Notes under the pieces: generated by a model
What the model saw: the letters and a program-made list of their open reading frames with translations, nothing else
What the model was told of the DNA's origin: nothing
The model's database searches: none
Program-made: the position numbers and the translations under genes
Shown: positions 51,868 to 61,377 of the stretch, piece after piece
How positions within the stretch are numbered: position 1 is the stretch's first letter
Layout: every line of letters starts with the position of its first letter
From: Actinocorallia herbida
GTDB lineage: Bacteria; Actinomycetota; Actinomycetes; Streptosporangiales; Streptosporangiaceae
Reading direction: 5' to 3'
Assembly (NCBI RefSeq): GCF_003751225.1
Contig: NZ_RJKE01000001.1
Span: 3,844,001-3,908,000 of the forward strand
Length of the DNA: 64,000 nt

Positions 51868-53643
51868 CTAGGCTCCGCCGGGATGTCCTTCGGTGAAGAA
51901 GGTGACGCGCTCGGCGGTCTCGATCATCTGGGCGGCGAAGGCGGCGGGGCCGAAGTCGCGGTGGGAGAGGGCCTCGGCGAGCCGGGCGGCGAGCGTCGCG
52001 ACCGGGACGGTCCGGGCCGCGCCGAGCGGCAGCGCGGGTAGGGGGGCCGCCCCGGGCGCTCGCGGGGTCTTGGTGACGGAGTCGTCGGTGGGCATCTCGA
52101 CCGCGAAGTGCAGCGCCTCCGGGCGCTGGGCCAGGTCGAGCCGGGCGAGCAGCCCGCCGAACAGGCACAGCAGGGTGCTGGGGGAGAGCCGGTCCGTCCG
52201 GGTGGGCGGCAGCGGGTTCCCGGCGGCGTCGTAGGCGGTGACGACCAGGTCGGGATAGCCCGCGACCAGGTCGGACCGCAGCAGGACTCCGCTGGTGTCC
52301 GGGATGTTCACGGGCATCGGATGCGCGGCGTCGGCCTCGGCGTCGGCCGAGGTGAGCCTGCCGATGCTCGCGGCACCGTCGACGAGATGTCCGATCCACT
52401 GCCGGTCGAGCCGGAAGAACCGCAGCGACTCGGGCGGGAGGAGCCGCTCGTCGGGCACCAGGTAGCGCAGCGGCACGCCGCGCAGCGCGGCGAGGTCCGC
52501 CAGCAGCGCGAGCACGCCCGGCGGCGGGACGACGTCGATCTCCGCGACGGCGAGCGGGTGCCCCTCCAGCACGGCCCGCCGCAGTCGCTGCGCCCGGCGG
52601 CGCTTCCAGCCGTACAGGGCGGTCGCGGTGGCGGTGTGCTGGAGCGCGACGAGCCTGCCGAGCTGCCAGGCCGCCGCGTGGCTCCCGTCGAACATCCCGG
52701 CCTCGGGGTGGTACCGCAGGAGCTGGTCCGCGGCCCGCACCGGGCGGGGCCCGCCGACGGGCTGGAACCCGGTGACGAACGGCCCCCGGTACCAGGAGAC
52801 CGTCCGGCCGCCCTGCCTGAGCCGGTGCCGGACCGGCACATGGCCCTGCCGCAGGAACCCGTCGGCCTTCGGATCCCCGCTGTCGGGCAGCCGGAACGGC
52901 CCGCCCCGGTCGGCCAGGGCGCGGGCCAGGCGCGGGAAGGTGTGCGCGGGGTCGAGGCAGGAGAACCGCCAGCTCGCCAACGTGACGAGCCGGACCAGCG
53001 CGCCCGGCCGGTCGGGTCCGAGGTCGAACCCGCCGGGCCCGTACCTGCCCTCGACCGACACCAGGTGCGCCGTGCTCGCGGTGCCCGCTCCCGGCAGCCG
53101 GTGCCCCAGGACGACCGCGGTGTCCGCGCCGTCCGACGTCCGCCGCACGTGCGCGAGGAAGGCAAGGTCCTCCGTCGACGGCATGATCCGGGCCAGCAGC
53201 TCGCGTGGCACGTCGATCACGGTGACGGGGTCCGCGGGCGTCTCGTGCCGTTCGTGCGCGGGCACGGGGATGTGCGCCCCGCCCCCGGAGAGCGCGCCGA
53301 GCGTGACGGATTTCGGCTCTGGCCGCTCCGCGCCGTCGAACACCAGCAGCACGAGCCAAGGACGCGTGCCCGGGCCGCCGGGCTCGCGCTCCCAGGGCAG
53401 GGTGGCCCGGTCGACGACGAGGTGGGGCAGCGTGTTGGCGTGGTCGCCGAGGCTGCCGTCGGGCGGGAAGACGGCGCGCACGAGGGCGGGCGGCAGGGCG
53501 AACCGCTCGCCCGCGACGGTGAAGTCCCGGGCCGCGGTGAACGGGGAGGCCTCGGTGGAGACGGCCTGCCGCACCTCGATCCGGTAGTCACCGGACGGGA
53601 GGCCGGGCCGCAGGTGGTCGGCGAAGGTCAGTTCGTCAGGCAC
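51868..53643 (-). CDS. Last gene of DUF6603 cluster, unknown family
   Basis: A 591-residue soluble protein. It opens PDELTFADHLRPGLPSGDYR, has TRPWLVLLVFDGAERPEPKS, a DPAHTFPRLARAL region, GMFDGSHAAAWQLGRLVALQ, and PESLRFFRLDRQWIGHLVDG followed by AASIGRLT. The mixed strand/helix profile looks like a structural protein with a helical C-terminal part. I do not recognise the family. The GTG start has GGAGG upstream and overlaps the DUF6603 stop by eight bases, so it is translationally coupled and is the final gene of the operon. Confidence 0.8.
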   Translation of the reverse strand: MPDELTFADHLRPGLPSGDYRIEVRQAVSTEASPFTAARDFTVAGERFALPPALVRAVFPPDGSLGDHANTLPHLVVDRATLPWEREPGGPGTRPWLVLLVFDGAERPEPKSVTLGALSGGGAHIPVPAHERHETPADPVTVIDVPRELLARIMPSTEDLAFLAHVRRTSDGADTAVVLGHRLPGAGTASTAHLVSVEGRYGPGGFDLGPDRPGALVRLVTLASWRFSCLDPAHTFPRLARALADRGGPFRLPDSGDPKADGFLRQGHVPVRHRLRQGGRTVSWYRGPFVTGFQPVGGPRPVRAADQLLRYHPEAGMFDGSHAAAWQLGRLVALQHTATATALYGWKRRRAQRLRRAVLEGHPLAVAEIDVVPPPGVLALLADLAALRGVPLRYLVPDERLLPPESLRFFRLDRQWIGHLVDGAASIGRLTSADAEADAAHPMPVNIPDTSGVLLRSDLVAGYPDLVVTAYDAAGNPLPPTRTDRLSPSTLLCLFGGLLARLDLAQRPEALHFAVEMPTDDSVTKTPRAPGAAPLPALPLGAARTVPVATLAARLAEALSHRDFGPAAFAAQMIETAERVTFFTEGHPGGA

Positions 53644-56600
53644 GGGCCACCTCCGGGGCGGCGAGCAGGTCGGCCGAATTGAACCCGGCGAGGTCGAGGT
53701 CGGCGTCCGGCAGCAGCTTCCCCGCGATCGTCGCGCGGGTCGCGGCGCCCGACCGCGGATCGGCGACCGCGCCCGGGACGGACCGGAAGACGGGCAGGGG
53801 ATGCCAGGCGGGGACATTCCGCTCGGTGAACAGCGCGGCCGGGGCGGTCAGGTCCGCGAGCAGGACGGTGACCGACCGTCCGGAGTGCGGGGGTACGGGG
53901 GTGATCGTGTAACCGGTGAGCGCGTTCTCGATCAGCGCCGGATCGGTGAGCGACGGGGTGAGCCGGGTGCCCCACAGGGCCGCGGGGAGGTTCTTGCCGG
54001 CCGGCTCGAACCGGAACAGGGACGTGGCGTCGGCGCCCGCCCGGGTGAGGGAGACGTGGTGGACGGAGGCGAAGTCGTCCGGGGCGAGCCCGACGGGCGC
54101 GACGCCGAACCGGGTGCCGGTCCCCGGCAGTTCCACCGTCTCGGAGACGGGCGAGCCCGACGCGTCGGAGAGGACGTCCGAGCCGGGCGGCGGGAAGGAG
54201 CGCGGCTCGGCGGGCCCGGCCAGGCCCCGGGTGCTGGGGACGACCGCGTCGGTGCCGATGCGGAACCCGGCCGGGTCGAGCACACCGAGGTCGTCGCCGG
54301 AGCCGGGGCGCACCACGCCGCCGCGCACCGCGATCGTCACGATCTTGCCGGCCTCGGGGAGCTGCGCGGCGCGGAACCTGTCCCAGGGCACCGGGTCGGG
54401 CGAGGCGCCGGAGGACTCGCCGAAGGCGATGGTGAAGGAGATGACGCCCAGGTCGATGGTGGCGGTCCCGCCGAACTCCGGCCCCCACAGGCTGACGTCG
54501 GTGCCCACGTGCATGGTGAGGGTCTGGGTGCCGAAGAGCCAGTACGTGTAGGAGGCGCCGACGCTCAGATGGAAGGACGCCTCGTAGTGGTAGGGCTGCC
54601 AGGCGATGAGGAAGTCGATCGAGGCGTCGAACCAGGCGCGCAGCGACCCGTCCTCCCAGGTCGCGCTCAGCGCGGCGCCCGCCATGAGCGCTGCGGGGGT
54701 CATCGCGTAGTAGGCCGAGCCCTGGAGCGACAGCTGGTCGTTCACCTGCCAGGAGAAGCCGAGCCGGGGCACGGCCGGGTAGTGGCCGGGCGGGTCGAAG
54801 TGCGGGTGGTAGCCGCCGACGGTCAGCACGAAGTCGCCGTGGTGCGCGTCGCCGAACCAGGTCGCGAAGGCGAACCCACCGGTGAGGCGGCACGCGCGCG
54901 AGAACAGGTAGGAGTCGGGCGTGAGCTGCGCCTGGAGGACGAAGAACCCGTCCTCGGGGGCGAAGACGGCCCGCAGCGCGAGCCGGATCTCCGCGACCGG
55001 CGTGACCTGGCGGCCCGCCTCCGGCGCGGGCAGGATCAGGGTGGACACGCCCAGCACGTCGAGCTCGAACCGGTGCCCGAACCCGGCGGTCACCAGCAGG
55101 AACGAGTCGATCATCTCGAACGAGGTGAAGTGGACGCCGAAGGCGAGGAAGAAGTCGCCGGGGGAGGGCGGGAGGTCGTCTTCCATCCGCTGGAGTTCGG
55201 CGGCGGGGTTCTCCGGGGCCCGGGTGCCGATCGCCTCGGCGACCAGCGGGAAGTCGGCGATCCGGTCGACGGGCGGGGCGACGAACCGCCGGTTGTAGCC
55301 GAAGCCCGCGGCGAGGCCGCGCACGAAGAAGAAGGCGGGGCCGCCTATCGGGTGGTCGAGGAACGCGTGCACGAACAGCGACGGACCCTCGTCGAGCTGC
55401 ACGTAGGAGCCGAGCGCGCCGATCGAGAACGTCCCGGTCGACAGCGCCGCCGAGCCGCTGTAGGCGCGCAGGTCGTGGCCCCGGTAGGAGACGGTCCCTT
55501 CGCGGAACGCGCCGCTGATCGAGATCGGGCCCTGTGCGTAGGACAGGCCGAGCCCGGCGAGGTCGAAGTCGGGGAACACGGTCGGGTCCGCCAGCGAGAT
55601 CGCGGCGGACAGCCCCGAGCAGGACAGGGTGAGGCCGCCGACCGAGATCGCGCCGTCGACCAGCACCGCCAGCCGCGCGGGATCCCCGGGCGCGTGCAGG
55701 TAGGACAGGCCGACGCGGTCCACGTGCACGGGTCCGAAGCTGCGCTGGACGGGGTGCCAGGCGACGTCGTCGGACGGGCGCGCCGGGGTCCCGTCCGACG
55801 CGGGCGGCGCGGCGACGGGCAGGGCCATCGGCTGGTCGAGCGGCCCGAGCCGCAGCAGGCCGGCGAAGGTGAACCCTTCCGGGAGATCGTGCTCGGGGAG
55901 GGGCGCGACGCTCTCGGGGAGCAGCGGGTTGAGCGCGGCGAGGTCGGTCCCGGCGAGCGCGGCCCCGGCCGCGATGACGCGCAGCGGGTCGAAGCCGACG
56001 ATCCCGTCCCCGGTGAGCGCGGGCCCGACGACCGGAAGCCCGGAAAGGTCGAGCACGGCCTTGAGGTCGACGACGAGGACGTGCCCGGCACCGTCGGAGG
56101 CCAGGACCGCGTCCCGCACGTCGATGACGAGCCCGTCCGGCACGTACTCGGCGGCCGACGGCACCAGCGCCCCGACGATCTCCCTGACGGGGGGCGGAGT
56201 CCCGGTGCGCGCGTAGGACGCGGCGTACCGGGTCGTGTCGGGTCCTTGCGCGAAGTGCACGTCGAAGACCAGCGCGGGCTCGCCGACCGTGATCCGGCCG
56301 CCGTAGACGGGCCCGTCGGCTCCGCCGGTGTCGATGTCGACGGTGAGGTCGACCTCGGTCGTGTCGACGGGCAGGAGCATTCCCGCGGCGAAGGTGAAGC
56401 GGCCGTCTCCGGTGGCGAACGAGGTCTCCAGGTCGTGCACGGTCAGCGCCTGGATCGGCGCGGGCGGCGGCATCGCGCCGAACCGGTCGGCGAGTGAGGC
56501 GATGAGCTCGCCGACCGGCACCTCCTGCCCGGGATGGCTGACGCCCTCGAAGACCCAGCCCGCGGTGCCGTCATAGGACGCGCTGAGCCGCAGGCCCAGC

Positions 56601-57976
56601 GCGAACAGCCACAGGTCGGCGACCGCGGTGAAGTCGGCGCGCTCGCCCTCGACCTCGAGGGCGAACTCGACCGCGTGCAGCTCCACCCCCGGAAGGACGG
56701 TCCAGGTCCCCTCCAGCTCCAGCTGCCCGGAGGCGCTGAGCGGGGCCTCGTCCGGCGGCAGCGCCAGCCCGAACCGGAACTCCTCCACGGCGAGGTAGGG
56801 CAGGTGCCCGGCGTCGTCCAGGCCGGTGAAGTCCCGGTACACCTCGCCGATCTCCAGCGGCGGGTCGCCCTCGCGCAGCCCGCCGCCGAAGGAGACGCCG
56901 TCGCCGAACTCCGCGGAGAGCTCCAGCACGCCGTGCGCGCCGATGCCGACCAGACCGTCGATCAGCACGCTGACCTGCGGGTCGGACAGCGGCGTCGCGA
57001 CCTGGAACGTCACGTCCACGGCCTGGAGCGAGAGCGCGCCCGCGTCCCAGGTCTCGTCGGTCTCCAGGGTGAGGGTCGCCAGGGTGAGCAGGTCCGGCCC
57101 GGCCGGGTCCAGCAGGAGGGTCAGCTCGGTGGGGACGACCGGGGCGGTGATCTCGAAGTCGCCGGGGACGTCCAGGCCGGAAGGGTGCAGGAAGGAGACG
57201 ACGTCGGCGAACGCGGACCGTCCCGCGCTCCTGAGGTCGGTCGTCAGCAGGACCGGGTCGCCCCAGCCGCGGATCTCGGCGCTGATGAGGACCTCGCGCG
57301 GCGCGCCGAACGAGGTGAACGTGACGGCGCCGGTGACGACGAGCCTGCCGTCGACCGCCAGGTCGGCGAGGTCGCGGTCGAGCACCGGGTCGCCGAAGAA
57401 CTCATAGCGGACTCCGCCGAGGGAGATCGGCCCGAGTTCCAGCGTCGCGCCCTCCGGCCCGTACAGGGTGACCTGCGGTACCGGGGTGATGACGAGGTCG
57501 GTGTCCGGAATCTCGTGCAGGATCACGATCCGCCCTTGGACGGTGTGCGGCACACCGGGCACCAGCAGGTCGAGCGGCGCGAGTTCTACGGTGATGACGA
57601 GATCGCCGGAGAAGTCGAATCCGCCCGCGGGGGTCCGCGCCAGCACCGGCGTCCTGAACCGGAGCGTGCCGAGAAGGCCGTCCGCCAAGGCGGGGAAGCC
57701 CTCGCGGAGCATCCAGTCGGTGCCGTCCGGGGTCCGGCCGGTGACCAGGGCGCCCTGCTCGGCGAAGACCGCGGTCACGGAGAGCCCGGCGAACGGGCCG
57801 CCTTCGGCGGTGCCCTCGACGGTCACGCCTTCGGCGGTCTCGACGCGGGTCGCGCCGGTCAGCACGAGGTGCGGCCCGAGGTCGCGGTGCAGCCCGGGAT
57901 CGTTCAGCGAGGCGATGGCGAGGTCCAGCCGGGTCCCGGTGAGGACGACGGCGGCGCGAAGTTCGTCGGGGTTCAA
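53636..57976 (-). CDS. Very large DUF6603-type beta-rich protein
   Basis: A 1446-residue protein, mostly alternating strands with repeated amphipathic segments (LLTLATLTLETDETWDAGAL, VELHAVEFALEVEGERADFT, SVGASYTYWLFGTQTLTMHV). Late in the chain GPAFFFVRGLAAGFGYNRRF, SFEMIDSFLLVTAGFGHRFE and GGYHPHFDPPGHYPAVPRLG recall DUF6603 proteins. The aromatic-rich strand pattern resembles a long beta-solenoid or barrel, although the organism looks Gram-positive and the chain has no signal peptide. The TTG start overlaps the upstream stop (TTGA) with GGAGAG upstream; the much longer open frame above it is antisense-like sequence of the metallo-beta-lactamase gene. Confidence 0.85.
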   Translation of the reverse strand: MNPDELRAAVVLTGTRLDLAIASLNDPGLHRDLGPHLVLTGATRVETAEGVTVEGTAEGGPFAGLSVTAVFAEQGALVTGRTPDGTDWMLREGFPALADGLLGTLRFRTPVLARTPAGGFDFSGDLVITVELAPLDLLVPGVPHTVQGRIVILHEIPDTDLVITPVPQVTLYGPEGATLELGPISLGGVRYEFFGDPVLDRDLADLAVDGRLVVTGAVTFTSFGAPREVLISAEIRGWGDPVLLTTDLRSAGRSAFADVVSFLHPSGLDVPGDFEITAPVVPTELTLLLDPAGPDLLTLATLTLETDETWDAGALSLQAVDVTFQVATPLSDPQVSVLIDGLVGIGAHGVLELSAEFGDGVSFGGGLREGDPPLEIGEVYRDFTGLDDAGHLPYLAVEEFRFGLALPPDEAPLSASGQLELEGTWTVLPGVELHAVEFALEVEGERADFTAVADLWLFALGLRLSASYDGTAGWVFEGVSHPGQEVPVGELIASLADRFGAMPPPAPIQALTVHDLETSFATGDGRFTFAAGMLLPVDTTEVDLTVDIDTGGADGPVYGGRITVGEPALVFDVHFAQGPDTTRYAASYARTGTPPPVREIVGALVPSAAEYVPDGLVIDVRDAVLASDGAGHVLVVDLKAVLDLSGLPVVGPALTGDGIVGFDPLRVIAAGAALAGTDLAALNPLLPESVAPLPEHDLPEGFTFAGLLRLGPLDQPMALPVAAPPASDGTPARPSDDVAWHPVQRSFGPVHVDRVGLSYLHAPGDPARLAVLVDGAISVGGLTLSCSGLSAAISLADPTVFPDFDLAGLGLSYAQGPISISGAFREGTVSYRGHDLRAYSGSAALSTGTFSIGALGSYVQLDEGPSLFVHAFLDHPIGGPAFFFVRGLAAGFGYNRRFVAPPVDRIADFPLVAEAIGTRAPENPAAELQRMEDDLPPSPGDFFLAFGVHFTSFEMIDSFLLVTAGFGHRFELDVLGVSTLILPAPEAGRQVTPVAEIRLALRAVFAPEDGFFVLQAQLTPDSYLFSRACRLTGGFAFATWFGDAHHGDFVLTVGGYHPHFDPPGHYPAVPRLGFSWQVNDQLSLQGSAYYAMTPAALMAGAALSATWEDGSLRAWFDASIDFLIAWQPYHYEASFHLSVGASYTYWLFGTQTLTMHVGTDVSLWGPEFGGTATIDLGVISFTIAFGESSGASPDPVPWDRFRAAQLPEAGKIVTIAVRGGVVRPGSGDDLGVLDPAGFRIGTDAVVPSTRGLAGPAEPRSFPPPGSDVLSDASGSPVSETVELPGTGTRFGVAPVGLAPDDFASVHHVSLTRAGADATSLFRFEPAGKNLPAALWGTRLTPSLTDPALIENALTGYTITPVPPHSGRSVTVLLADLTAPAALFTERNVPAWHPLPVFRSVPGAVADPRSGAATRATIAGKLLPDADLDLAGFNSADLLAAPEVARA

Positions 57977-59241
57977 TCGACACTCTCCGGTTTGTCGGGA
58001 ACGTAGTCGAACCTCCCCGTCCCGGTGGACCAGAGTGGGACATCGGTCCAGAGCTTTCGCCGGTGGAACCGCCGGGTGGCGCCACCCCTGGAGCCGGGCT
58101 GCCAGCAGTAGATCTTGTGCAGTTCGGGTTCGAGTACGGTGTCGTCGCGGCCCTCCATCAGGTCCAGGTAACGGTCCACCACCTCCCTGCGCGGCAGGTG
58201 GTTGGTCTCGATCCGCTCGGCGGAGCAGATCACCGCCTGGGCAGGATTGGTCATGGCGACGAAGGCCGGGAGCGAGGAGGTGGTGACGCTGCCGTGATGG
58301 CCGACCTGGAGCAGGCTCAGATCGGTGATCTTGGCCGGGTGCCGGGCCATGAGGTAGGCCTCGGTGCTGAAGGTGGCGTCGCCGACGATGAGGATCCGGT
58401 CGTCGAAGACCTCGATCAGGGTGACCACGGAGAAGGTGTTGACCTTGTCGCCCTTGTCGTTGCGGTGGGTCTGGGGGACCTCGGCCGCCAGGATGCTGAT
58501 CTTGCAGTGCGGCTCGTCGACGATCCGGATCGCGTCGCCGATCAGGCAGTCGACCTGGCCGGGCCGGGTGCGGACCGGCACGTCGTCGCCGCCCAGCGTC
58601 CGCACCGGCAGATCGTCGTCGTCCTGGTAGTGGTACACGTGCTTGCGGTCGGCCGAGGGGCACCTCCTGCGCAGGAACCGCGCGGTCTTGCCGGTCTTGT
58701 ACTTGGCGAAGGAGCCGCTGTAGTAGATGCTGCCGAAGCTCACCCCCTCGGGGAAGACCTGCGGGATCCAGTAGTAGTGGTCCTTGTCGGGGTGGGTGAG
58801 GATGAGCGCGTGGACCCTGGTGGTGTCCTGCATGTACCGCGGCTTGAGGACGACCTCCCGGCACCTCGCCAGGGTCTCCGCGCGCCGCCCGCCGGTGCCG
58901 TTGGTCCCGCAGTCGATCATGAGGATCTTGCCTTCGGGCGTCGCCATGATCGCGCAGTCGCCCTGCCCGACGGCGAGGAAGGTCAAGTAGAAGAAGCCGT
59001 CCCCGCGGGTCCCGCCGATCTTGATCTTGGCGTCCGTCACCGGCTTCGCCGAGATCGGCGGGACGTCCGTGATGTCGTCCTCGTCCTCCGACGGCGCCGG
59101 CTCGTCGTCCTGGATCATGGTGATGGTCTCCGCCAGCTGGAGCGGGCGATCCCGCTTCACCTCGTCGCGGGTCCTGCCTTTCGGGGCTTCCTCGCTCGAC
59201 GACGTCGAACGGGACACTCGCTCCGTACGATTGCGCTTCAC
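57973..59241 (-). CDS. ComEC/Rec2-like metallo-beta-lactamase-fold hydrolase
   Basis: A 422-residue cytosolic protein. Residues 1-65 are a charged tail rich in Arg/Lys then Asp/Glu, probably disordered. The MBL fold starts at FFYLTFLAVGQGDCAIMATP, with LILTHPDKDHYYW (THxDxDH metal motif), ILIVGDATFSTEAYL and LLQVGHHGSVTTS. This is the ComEC C-terminal type that cleaves nucleic acids or cyclic nucleotides in other systems, here without membrane helices. The GTG start has GAGGTGAG upstream. It lies between the LamG gene (12 bases) and DUF6603 gene (overlap). Confidence 0.88.
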   Translation of the reverse strand: MKRNRTERVSRSTSSSEEAPKGRTRDEVKRDRPLQLAETITMIQDDEPAPSEDEDDITDVPPISAKPVTDAKIKIGGTRGDGFFYLTFLAVGQGDCAIMATPEGKILMIDCGTNGTGGRRAETLARCREVVLKPRYMQDTTRVHALILTHPDKDHYYWIPQVFPEGVSFGSIYYSGSFAKYKTGKTARFLRRRCPSADRKHVYHYQDDDDLPVRTLGGDDVPVRTRPGQVDCLIGDAIRIVDEPHCKISILAAEVPQTHRNDKGDKVNTFSVVTLIEVFDDRILIVGDATFSTEAYLMARHPAKITDLSLLQVGHHGSVTTSSLPAFVAMTNPAQAVICSAERIETNHLPRREVVDRYLDLMEGRDDTVLEPELHKIYCWQPGSRGGATRRFHRRKLWTDVPLWSTGTGRFDYVPDKPESVD

Positions 59242-59253
59242 GGTCGTCTCACC

Positions 59254-61377
59254 TCATCCCGGGAAATGGAGCCGCCAGCGGCCCTGGTCGAGCCGGTCCC
59301 TGCGGCGCCAGGTGTAGACGTGGCGGCGGTCCGCGTCCAGGGGGTTCAGGTCCGCCGCGTAGATGTACTCGCCCTGCTTGACGTTGAAGAGGTCGAACTC
59401 CAGCTGGCCCGCCGCGAGCTTCTTGAGGACGCGGAGCTCGGCCTCGCCGATGGTCGTGCCGCCGATCCGCAGGCCCGCGACGACCGCGGTGCCGGCGTGT
59501 ATGTCGATCAGGGCGTCGCCGCCCAGGTGGCCCTGCTTGAACTGAATGCCCTCGGGCCTGCCCTCGATCCGGTGCCAGAACTTCTCGCCGTGGTGGAACC
59601 GGATGCTCGGGAACGTCACCGCCGGGCCCGCGGAGGTGTCCTGGAACAGCTCGAGGAAGAGGACCTTGCCTCCGCCGCCCAGCGCGGCGTCCCGGCGCAG
59701 CTGGAGGTGGTTCTCCACGCCGTTGACGGCGAGCCGGAAGGGTTCGGGGCGCTGGGTGCCGATGCCGACGTTCGCGCCGCTGAACAGCAGCGGGGTGCGC
59801 TCTACCGGGACGGTCAGCGTGCCGTTGGCGTAGCCGGGGACGTCCTGGTAGTCCACCAGGATCGGCGCGTGGCCGAGCGAGGGCAGCGCGACGATCCCGC
59901 CGAGCGCGAGCTCCAGGTGCTCGCCCGGCGCAAGGACCAGGTCCTCCCTGGGCCGGAGCGTCCACCGCATCCGCTGGCCGAGCGCCTCGGCGGTGATCCG
60001 CCAGCGGGGGTCCGCGGTGGTCAGGGACGCCCGGGGCGCGTCGCCGGAGGCGGTGAGCGCCCACGGCCGGTCCTGGCCCGGCTGCTGGACGTCGAAGGAC
60101 AGCAACAGCTCCGAGTCCTTGCGCAGGGACAGGCCGGGGCCGTCGAGGAGCGTGTGGGTGAGGTGGACGCGCAGCGCGCTGACCGCCTGGCTGTCGGCCA
60201 GCACCCGGTCTCCGCCGACCAGCCGCAGATCGAGCGGGAGGTCGCGGCGGCCCCGGTGGTTGACCAGGTCGAGGAACTGGAGCCGGGTCCCGGTGAGCTC
60301 GTCCTGCTCGCCGGGGTGGCGCCACCTGAGGTACTCCAGTTCCACCCGGGTGCCGCGGGTGCCGCCCGCGCCGTCGGCGTTCAGGCCCTCGATCCGGACC
60401 GTGGTGGACGCGCCGGGCGCCAGCGTCGCGGGGCTCTTCCACTGGAGGTAGAGCGCGGTCCCGTCGGGCTCGGCGGCCAGCGCCCAGGCGGCGCTCGCCG
60501 CGCGGGGCGCGATCCCGGCCGCCAGCGTGCCGGGGCGCAGCCGCAGCGCGCAGTGGTACTCGGCCGTGGTCGGGACCGGGACGGTCAGGGGGACGGGCTC
60601 GACCGGGTAGCGGGAGGTGTTGGTGAGCCGCAGGGTCATCGCCTGGGTGGTGGCCGCCTCGTCGATGTAGAGGACGGGGTGGTCGTCGTCGTTGACGAGG
60701 GCGAAGTCGAGCGGGTGGCTGCGCACGAAGGCCGCCAGGGCCGCCTCGTCCTCGGCCATGTCCCGCTTGACCTCCACCGGGGTCAGCGCGTCGTCGTAGA
60801 TCCGCAGATGGGCGAGCGAGCCCGCGAAGAACCGTCCCGGTCCGACGCCGCAGACCGTCAGGGCCGAGGGGTCGGGGGTCCGGGTCCCGGCGAAGGCGAG
60901 CTCGGAGGCCTGGATCCCGTTCAGGTGGATCCGGGCGGTCCTGCCGTCGTTGGTGACCGCGACATGGGTCCAGAGCCCGGCCGGCACCGTCTCGGGAGCC
61001 GTCGCGAGCCTCGCCTCGAAGAGGCCGCTCAGCGGGCGGGTGACCATGAACCGGTGGGTGATCGCGCCGTTGGGCTCCAGGAGCACCTGCAGGGTGCCCG
61101 CGTTCCTGGCGCAGAGCACCACCGTCGCGGGCCTGGCGCCGGGGAGCGGCTTGATCCAGGTCTGGAAGGTGTAGGCGCGAAGCCTGTCGGCCGGGACGTT
61201 CTGGAGGAGCAGGTGGTCGTCGGAGCCGTCGAACCGCAGGCAGCTCCCGAACCTGACATCGTGGTCGGTCTGCGGATCGCCTTTGACGTCCCCGCCGTAC
61301 TGGCCCTCGGCGAGGTCGGCGACCCGGCCCTCGGCGACCGCGTCCAGCGGCCAGTGCAGGACGAGCCGGGCGCTCAC
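59254..61377 (-). CDS. LamG-domain protein with tail-fibre-like C-terminus
   Basis: A 707-residue protein. Residues ~5-210 form a concanavalin/LamG-like jelly roll (LRFDGSDDHLLLQNV, YTFQTWIKPLPGARPATVVL, GLWTHVAVTNDGRTARIHLN, GSLAHLRIYDDALTPVEVKR). The middle has Ig-like strands. Near residues 535-560, GANVGIGTQRPEPFRLAVNG is the motif found in phage tail fibres and related receptor-binding proteins, followed by FPSIRFHHGEKFWHRIEGRP and GTTIGEAELRVLKKLAAGQ. A carbohydrate- or surface-binding role is inferred. The GTG start overlaps the small gene's stop (GTGA). Confidence 0.85.
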   Translation of the reverse strand: MSARLVLHWPLDAVAEGRVADLAEGQYGGDVKGDPQTDHDVRFGSCLRFDGSDDHLLLQNVPADRLRAYTFQTWIKPLPGARPATVVLCARNAGTLQVLLEPNGAITHRFMVTRPLSGLFEARLATAPETVPAGLWTHVAVTNDGRTARIHLNGIQASELAFAGTRTPDPSALTVCGVGPGRFFAGSLAHLRIYDDALTPVEVKRDMAEDEAALAAFVRSHPLDFALVNDDDHPVLYIDEAATTQAMTLRLTNTSRYPVEPVPLTVPVPTTAEYHCALRLRPGTLAAGIAPRAASAAWALAAEPDGTALYLQWKSPATLAPGASTTVRIEGLNADGAGGTRGTRVELEYLRWRHPGEQDELTGTRLQFLDLVNHRGRRDLPLDLRLVGGDRVLADSQAVSALRVHLTHTLLDGPGLSLRKDSELLLSFDVQQPGQDRPWALTASGDAPRASLTTADPRWRITAEALGQRMRWTLRPREDLVLAPGEHLELALGGIVALPSLGHAPILVDYQDVPGYANGTLTVPVERTPLLFSGANVGIGTQRPEPFRLAVNGVENHLQLRRDAALGGGGKVLFLELFQDTSAGPAVTFPSIRFHHGEKFWHRIEGRPEGIQFKQGHLGGDALIDIHAGTAVVAGLRIGGTTIGEAELRVLKKLAAGQLEFDLFNVKQGEYIYAADLNPLDADRRHVYTWRRRDRLDQGRWRLHFPG

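Noticed and set aside
57977-58864. Upstream extension of the DUF6603 frame to 1742 codons
   Set aside because: This part lies out of frame over the metallo-beta-lactamase gene and reads as Arg/Pro/Gly-rich sequence; the TTG at 57976 has a ribosome site and an overlap with the previous stop.
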